A DNA stretch of 64,000 bases from Streptoverticillium olivoreticuli subsp. olivoreticuli. GTDB lineage: Bacteria > Actinomycetota > Actinomycetes > Streptomycetales > Streptomycetaceae. Under the pieces are notes generated by a model, which did not search any database, was not told the DNA's origin, and saw nothing but the letters and a program-made list of their open reading frames with translations. Where the stretch lies: NCBI RefSeq assembly GCF_003391135.1, contig NZ_CP031455.1:8335501-8399500 (forward strand). Direction: 5' to 3'. The position numbers were made by a program, and so were the translations under genes. Below are positions 60,707 to 64,000 of the stretch, one piece after another; the stretch's first letter is position 1; each line of letters begins with the position of its first letter.

Positions 60707-61687
60707 TCACGAGGCGAATCCGGTGGGCCGCTCGGCCAGGGTGAGGTAGACGTCGTCGAGGGTCGGTTCCCCGAAGGACAGCTCCGTGACCTCGATCCCC
60801 GCCCCGTCGAGGGCCCTGATCACGACCGCGGCGTCCTTCGAGGCCTCGATGACGACGACGATCGTGCCGTTCGCGCGGTCCACCACCGGCTCCAGGCCCG
60901 CCCGCCGTATGGCCTCGCAGGCCACGGCCGGGTCGGTCCCGTCCTCCGGGGTCACCGTCACGGTGCGCTGGCCCACCTTGGACTTGAGCTCGGCGGCGGT
61001 GCCGCTGGCGATCACCGCGCCGGCTGAGAGCACGGCGATGGAGTCCGCGAGCCGGTCCGCCTCGTCGAGGTACTGCGTCGTGAGCAGGACCGTGGTGCCC
61101 CCGGCGACGAGGTCTTCCACGATCTCCCACAGGTTCAGCCGGCTCGACGGGTCCAGGCCCGTCGTCGGCTCGTCGAGGAAGACGACGTCCGGGTGGCCGA
61201 CGAGGGAGGCGGCCAGGTCGAGCCGCCGGCGCAGCCCGCCGGAGTACGTGCCCGGTCGGCGCGCCGCGAAGTCCTGGAGGCCGAACAGCTCCAGCAGCTC
61301 ATCGGCCCTGGCGCGGGCCGACTTGCGGTCCGCGCCGAGCAGCCGGGCCAGCAGGACGAGGTTGTCCCGCCCCGAGAGCTGGGCGTCGACCGAGGCGAAC
61401 TGGCCGGTCAGCCCCACGCGTTTGCGCACCTCGTGCGGGTCGCGCGAGACGTCGAAGCCGGCCACCGCGGCCCGTCCCGAACTGGGCGGCAGGGCGGCGG
61501 TGAGGACATTGACGAGCGTGGTCTTGCCCGCTCCGTTGTGTCCGAGCAGAGCGAGTACGGTGCCCCGGCGCGCGGATACGCTCACCGAGTCCAGCGCGCG
61601 CAGGGAACCGAAGACCTTGCTGACGCCGTCCGCCTCGATCATGATGTCTCCGCCCGTCCGGGCGGTGGGTTGAGCGAGCCCGCTCAT
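60707..61687 (-). CDS. ABC transporter ATPase, DrrA-like
   Basis: 326 residues. Walker A is GHNGAGKTT, the Q-loop is in LTGQFASVD, the signature is YSGGLRRRLDLA and Walker B is VVFLDEPTTGLDP. The H-loop position reads TTQYLDEAD, with glutamine as in the DrrA family. A C-terminal extension ends PTLDDVYLTL, also a DrrA trait. It powers export together with the downstream permease. The ATG at 61687 has GGGAG seven bases upstream. The gene is 123 bases downstream of the minus-strand PKS and may be in one operon with it. Confidence 0.93.
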   Translation of the reverse strand: MSGLAQPTARTGGDIMIEADGVSKVFGSLRALDSVSVSARRGTVLALLGHNGAGKTTLVNVLTAALPPSSGRAAVAGFDVSRDPHEVRKRVGLTGQFASVDAQLSGRDNLVLLARLLGADRKSARARADELLELFGLQDFAARRPGTYSGGLRRRLDLAASLVGHPDVVFLDEPTTGLDPSSRLNLWEIVEDLVAGGTTVLLTTQYLDEADRLADSIAVLSAGAVIASGTAAELKSKVGQRTVTVTPEDGTDPAVACEAIRRAGLEPVVDRANGTIVVVIEASKDAAVVIRALDGAGIEVTELSFGEPTLDDVYLTLAERPTGFAS

Positions 61688-61773
61688 GGCTGATCTCCCG
61701 CAGATGAGTGTTCCGAGTGCCGCGCGGGGAATTCCGGGCGGCGTGTGCCGTGGATGCCGGGGCCGCGCAGAGT

Positions 61774-61805
61774 GGGCGCGGGCCCCCGGGAAGGGACCCG
61801 CGCCC
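61774..61805 (-). terminator. Short GC hairpin after the minus-strand PKS
   Basis: A 9-bp inverted repeat (61774-61782 and 61797-61805) with a 14-base loop lies 5 bases downstream of the PKS stop codon on the minus strand. No T-run follows. It may partly end transcription or protect the 3' end before the ABC genes. Confidence 0.35.
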
Positions 61806-61810
61806 GCCGG

Positions 61811-64000
61811 TCAACTCGTCGCGTCCATCAGGCGGAACAGGTCGTCGTCACTGGCCGATGCCAGGTCGAGAACGTCTTCGGTGGAGCTGCCCGGGCCGCC
61901 GTCCCGCCCCGCCGTCACCGCCTTGAGCCGCGCCACCGTCTCCGCGGAGAGCTCCGCGCCCTCCGTGAGCAGGGACTCCAGCTCGGCCACGACGGTGTCC
62001 ATGTCGCGCACCGGGGTGGCCGTGCGCGAGAGCCTGTCGCGTACGAGCCGGACGACGGCGTCCGGCGTGGGGTGGTCGTACACGAGCGTGGCGGGAAGCC
62101 GCACGCCCGTGGCCGTGATGAGCCGGTTGCGCAGTTCGACCGCGCTCACCGAGCTGATGCCCATGTCCTTGAACGCGGCCCTGCCCGCCTCGGCCGAAGG
62201 CTCCTCCTCGCCGAGCACCGCCGCGGTCTCCGTGAGGATCAAGTCCCGTATGAGCGCGTCCTGTTCGGCTTCGTCGAGGCCGGTCAGCCGGGCGGCGAGC
62301 TCCGACGGCTCGTCGTCACCCGATCTGTCGTCGGTGACGACGGCGACGGCCGCCGGGTCCACGGGAGCGGACGTCAGCCAGAACCGCCGTCGCTGGAAGG
62401 CGTAGGTCGGCAGGGGAACGGGCCGCGCCCCGGGCAGTACCGCGCGCCAGTCGACGGGAACGCCATGGGCGTGCATCCGGGCGACCGCCGTGAGCAAGGC
62501 GTGCGGCTCGCTCTCTCCGGCGCGCAGGCTCGGCGAGATGGTGGCCCCGTAGCCGGGATCGGTGGACTCCAGGCACTCGTCGATCATCGGTGTGAGTGCC
62601 GGATGCGGGCCCAGCTCCAGGAACCCGGTGACGCGATCGTCCCGAAGCCTGTCGACCGCGTCCTTGAAGCGCACGGAATCCCGCAGGTGCCGCACCCAGT
62701 GATCGGGATCGAGGGCGTCCTCGGTGGTCATGTGCCTGCCGGTGACGGTCGAGACGACGGGGATGGTGGGCGCGGCATAGGAGAGGGTGCGGGCGATCGC
62801 GCCGAGCTCCTCCAGCAGGGGTTCCATGAGCGGCGAGTGGGCGGCGCCCCTCACCGCGACCCGCCGGGACTTGTGGCCTGCGGCGTCGAGCCGGTCCATG
62901 AGCGCGGCCAGGGGTGCCTCGGCGCCCGAGAGCACGAGGGAGTGCGGCCCGTTCACGGAGGCGATCCACACGGGGTCCGGCAACCCGGCGAGCCACGGGG
63001 CCACTTCGCTCTCCGAGATGCGGACCGCCGCCATCGCCCCGCCGGGCGGCAGCGCGTCCATCAGCCTGCCCCGGGCCGCCGCCAGAATGCACGCGTCCTT
63101 GAGGTCGAGTCCGCCCGCCAGATGAACGGCGGTGGTCTCGCCGGCCGAGTGCCCCACCAGGCAGTCCGGGGTTACGCCCCAGGATTCGAAGAGCCGGTAC
63201 AGGGCGACCTGGACGGCGAACAGCGCCGGTTGCGCGTAGGTGGCGTCGTCGAGGAGTACCGCCTCCTCGGAGTCCGGGTCCGCCCACATCACCGAGGTGA
63301 GCGGCCGCTCCAGCAACGGGTCCATGGCGGCGCACACCTCGTGCAGAGCGGATTCGAACACGGGGAACGCCGCGGCCGCGGCGCGCCCCATGCCGGGCCG
63401 CTGGCCGCCCTGCCCGGGGAAGACGATGGCCAGCCCGCCCGGCGGGGAGTCCTCGGCGGTGACCCCGGCGGCCCGCTTGCCGTTCCCGAACCCTTCCGCC
63501 GAGGACAGCAGTTCCGCCCGTCCGGAGCCGCTGATGACGACCCGGTGCCTGTGCCGGGCGCGCGTGGTGGCCAGCGAGTAGGCGACGTCCTGCGCGGACA
63601 GCCCGAGGTCGGCCTGCACGCGCTCGGCCAGCCGTTGTGCCTGCGCACGGAGCGCCGCCCGGCTGCGGGCGGACAGGACCCAGGACGCGGTCGCCCCGCC
63701 GTCCGGCTCCGGGATCTCCGCGGTGTCGGTTTCCGGGACGTCCTCGGCCGGCGCTTCCTCCAGGATCACATGGGCGTTGGTGCCGGTGAGCCCGAACGAG
63801 GACACGCCGGCCCGGCGCGGCCGTCCGCTCTCCCGCGGCCAGGGCCGGGCCTCGGTCAGTACGCGTACCGAGCCGGCGGACCAGTCCACCCGGGACGTCG
63901 GCGCGTCCACGTGCAGGGTTTCGGGCAGCAGGCCGTGGTGCATCGCGAGCACCGTCTTGATGACCCCGACGGCTCCGGCGGCGGCCTGCGTGTGCCCGAT
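61811..64000 (-). CDS. Type I PKS, KS(C-terminal part)-AT-ACP, probable loading/starter protein, 5'-truncated
   Basis: The frame is open to base 64000, so the N-terminus is outside; 729 residues are visible. They begin in the KS at IGHTQAAAGAVG (KSNIGH region), then AT, then directly an ACP and a docking tail ending DDDLFRLMD. There is no KR, DH or ER. The AT has GHSAGE (serine 63146-63148), but the specificity motif reads GAAH (62837-62848) instead of HAFH or YASH. The ACP site reads GISSVSAVEL in place of GFDSLTAVEL: the serine is kept (62150-62152) and the aspartate before it is serine. KS-AT-ACP without reduction fits a loading protein such as NysA/AmphA, where the KS is decarboxylative, but the KS active site is not visible. 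The tail is of the same class as those of PKS-2 and PKS-4, suited to an N-terminal coil like that of PKS-4. It could instead be a non-reducing extension module. Confidence 0.9.
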   Translation of the reverse strand: MGHTQAAAGAVGVIKTVLAMHHGLLPETLHVDAPTSRVDWSAGSVRVLTEARPWPRESGRPRRAGVSSFGLTGTNAHVILEEAPAEDVPETDTAEIPEPDGGATASWVLSARSRAALRAQAQRLAERVQADLGLSAQDVAYSLATTRARHRHRVVISGSGRAELLSSAEGFGNGKRAAGVTAEDSPPGGLAIVFPGQGGQRPGMGRAAAAAFPVFESALHEVCAAMDPLLERPLTSVMWADPDSEEAVLLDDATYAQPALFAVQVALYRLFESWGVTPDCLVGHSAGETTAVHLAGGLDLKDACILAAARGRLMDALPPGGAMAAVRISESEVAPWLAGLPDPVWIASVNGPHSLVLSGAEAPLAALMDRLDAAGHKSRRVAVRGAAHSPLMEPLLEELGAIARTLSYAAPTIPVVSTVTGRHMTTEDALDPDHWVRHLRDSVRFKDAVDRLRDDRVTGFLELGPHPALTPMIDECLESTDPGYGATISPSLRAGESEPHALLTAVARMHAHGVPVDWRAVLPGARPVPLPTYAFQRRRFWLTSAPVDPAAVAVVTDDRSGDDEPSELAARLTGLDEAEQDALIRDLILTETAAVLGEEEPSAEAGRAAFKDMGISSVSAVELRNRLITATGVRLPATLVYDHPTPDAVVRLVRDRLSRTATPVRDMDTVVAELESLLTEGAELSAETVARLKAVTAGRDGGPGSSTEDVLDLASASDDDLFRLMDATS

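Overview
The window is a high-GC actinomycete chromosome segment, most likely Streptomyces or a relative, judging by strong G/C third-position bias and a single in-frame TTA codon found by eye. It is almost wholly occupied by the modular type I polyketide synthase (PKS) genes of one macrolide cluster. Both ends cut through PKS genes. No intergenic stretch exceeds 300 bases; the longest is about 225 bases, before the largest PKS gene.

Layout on the + strand: PKS-1 (2-19336, 5' end missing) holds the end of one module and four complete modules. PKS-2 (19357-24717) has one module. PKS-3 (24756-31808) has one fully reducing module plus a thioesterase. A cytochrome P450 follows (31888-33078), then, after a hairpin, PKS-4 (33303-59693, 8796 residues, five modules). 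A 22-bp perfect inverted repeat separates these from convergent minus-strand genes: a DrrB-like ABC permease (59806-60663), a DrrA-like ABC ATPase (60707-61687), and the C-terminal part of a short KS-AT-ACP PKS (61811-64000, cut by the right edge) that looks like a loading or starter protein.

How the genes work together (inference from domain content and docking ends): starter protein (right edge) -> PKS-4 -> PKS-1 -> PKS-2 -> PKS-3 with release by the thioesterase. PKS-4 would lay down a hydroxyl (module 1), a fully reduced unit (module 2) and three conjugated double bonds (modules 3-5). PKS-1 would add a hydroxyl (partial module X), a methyl-branched hydroxyl unit (A, the only methylmalonyl-type AT), a hydroxyl (B), a ketone (C, dead KR) and a hydroxyl (D). 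PKS-2 adds a hydroxyl or double bond (its DH looks damaged) and PKS-3 a saturated unit. Numbered from the released carboxyl this gives C7-OH, C9 ketone, C11-OH, C12-CH3, C13-OH, C15-OH. That is the hemiketal head of polyene macrolides such as pimaricin and, with shifted numbering, amphotericin/nystatin. If the unseen first module of PKS-1 makes a fourth double bond, as in PimS2 and AmphI, the product is a tetraene.

Differences from the pimaricin plan are an extra DH-ER-KR module between the predicted lactone oxygen and the polyene, and an ER in the terminal module. I do not recognise the exact compound. Post-PKS genes for sugar, glycosyl transfer, ferredoxin or regulation are not in this window.
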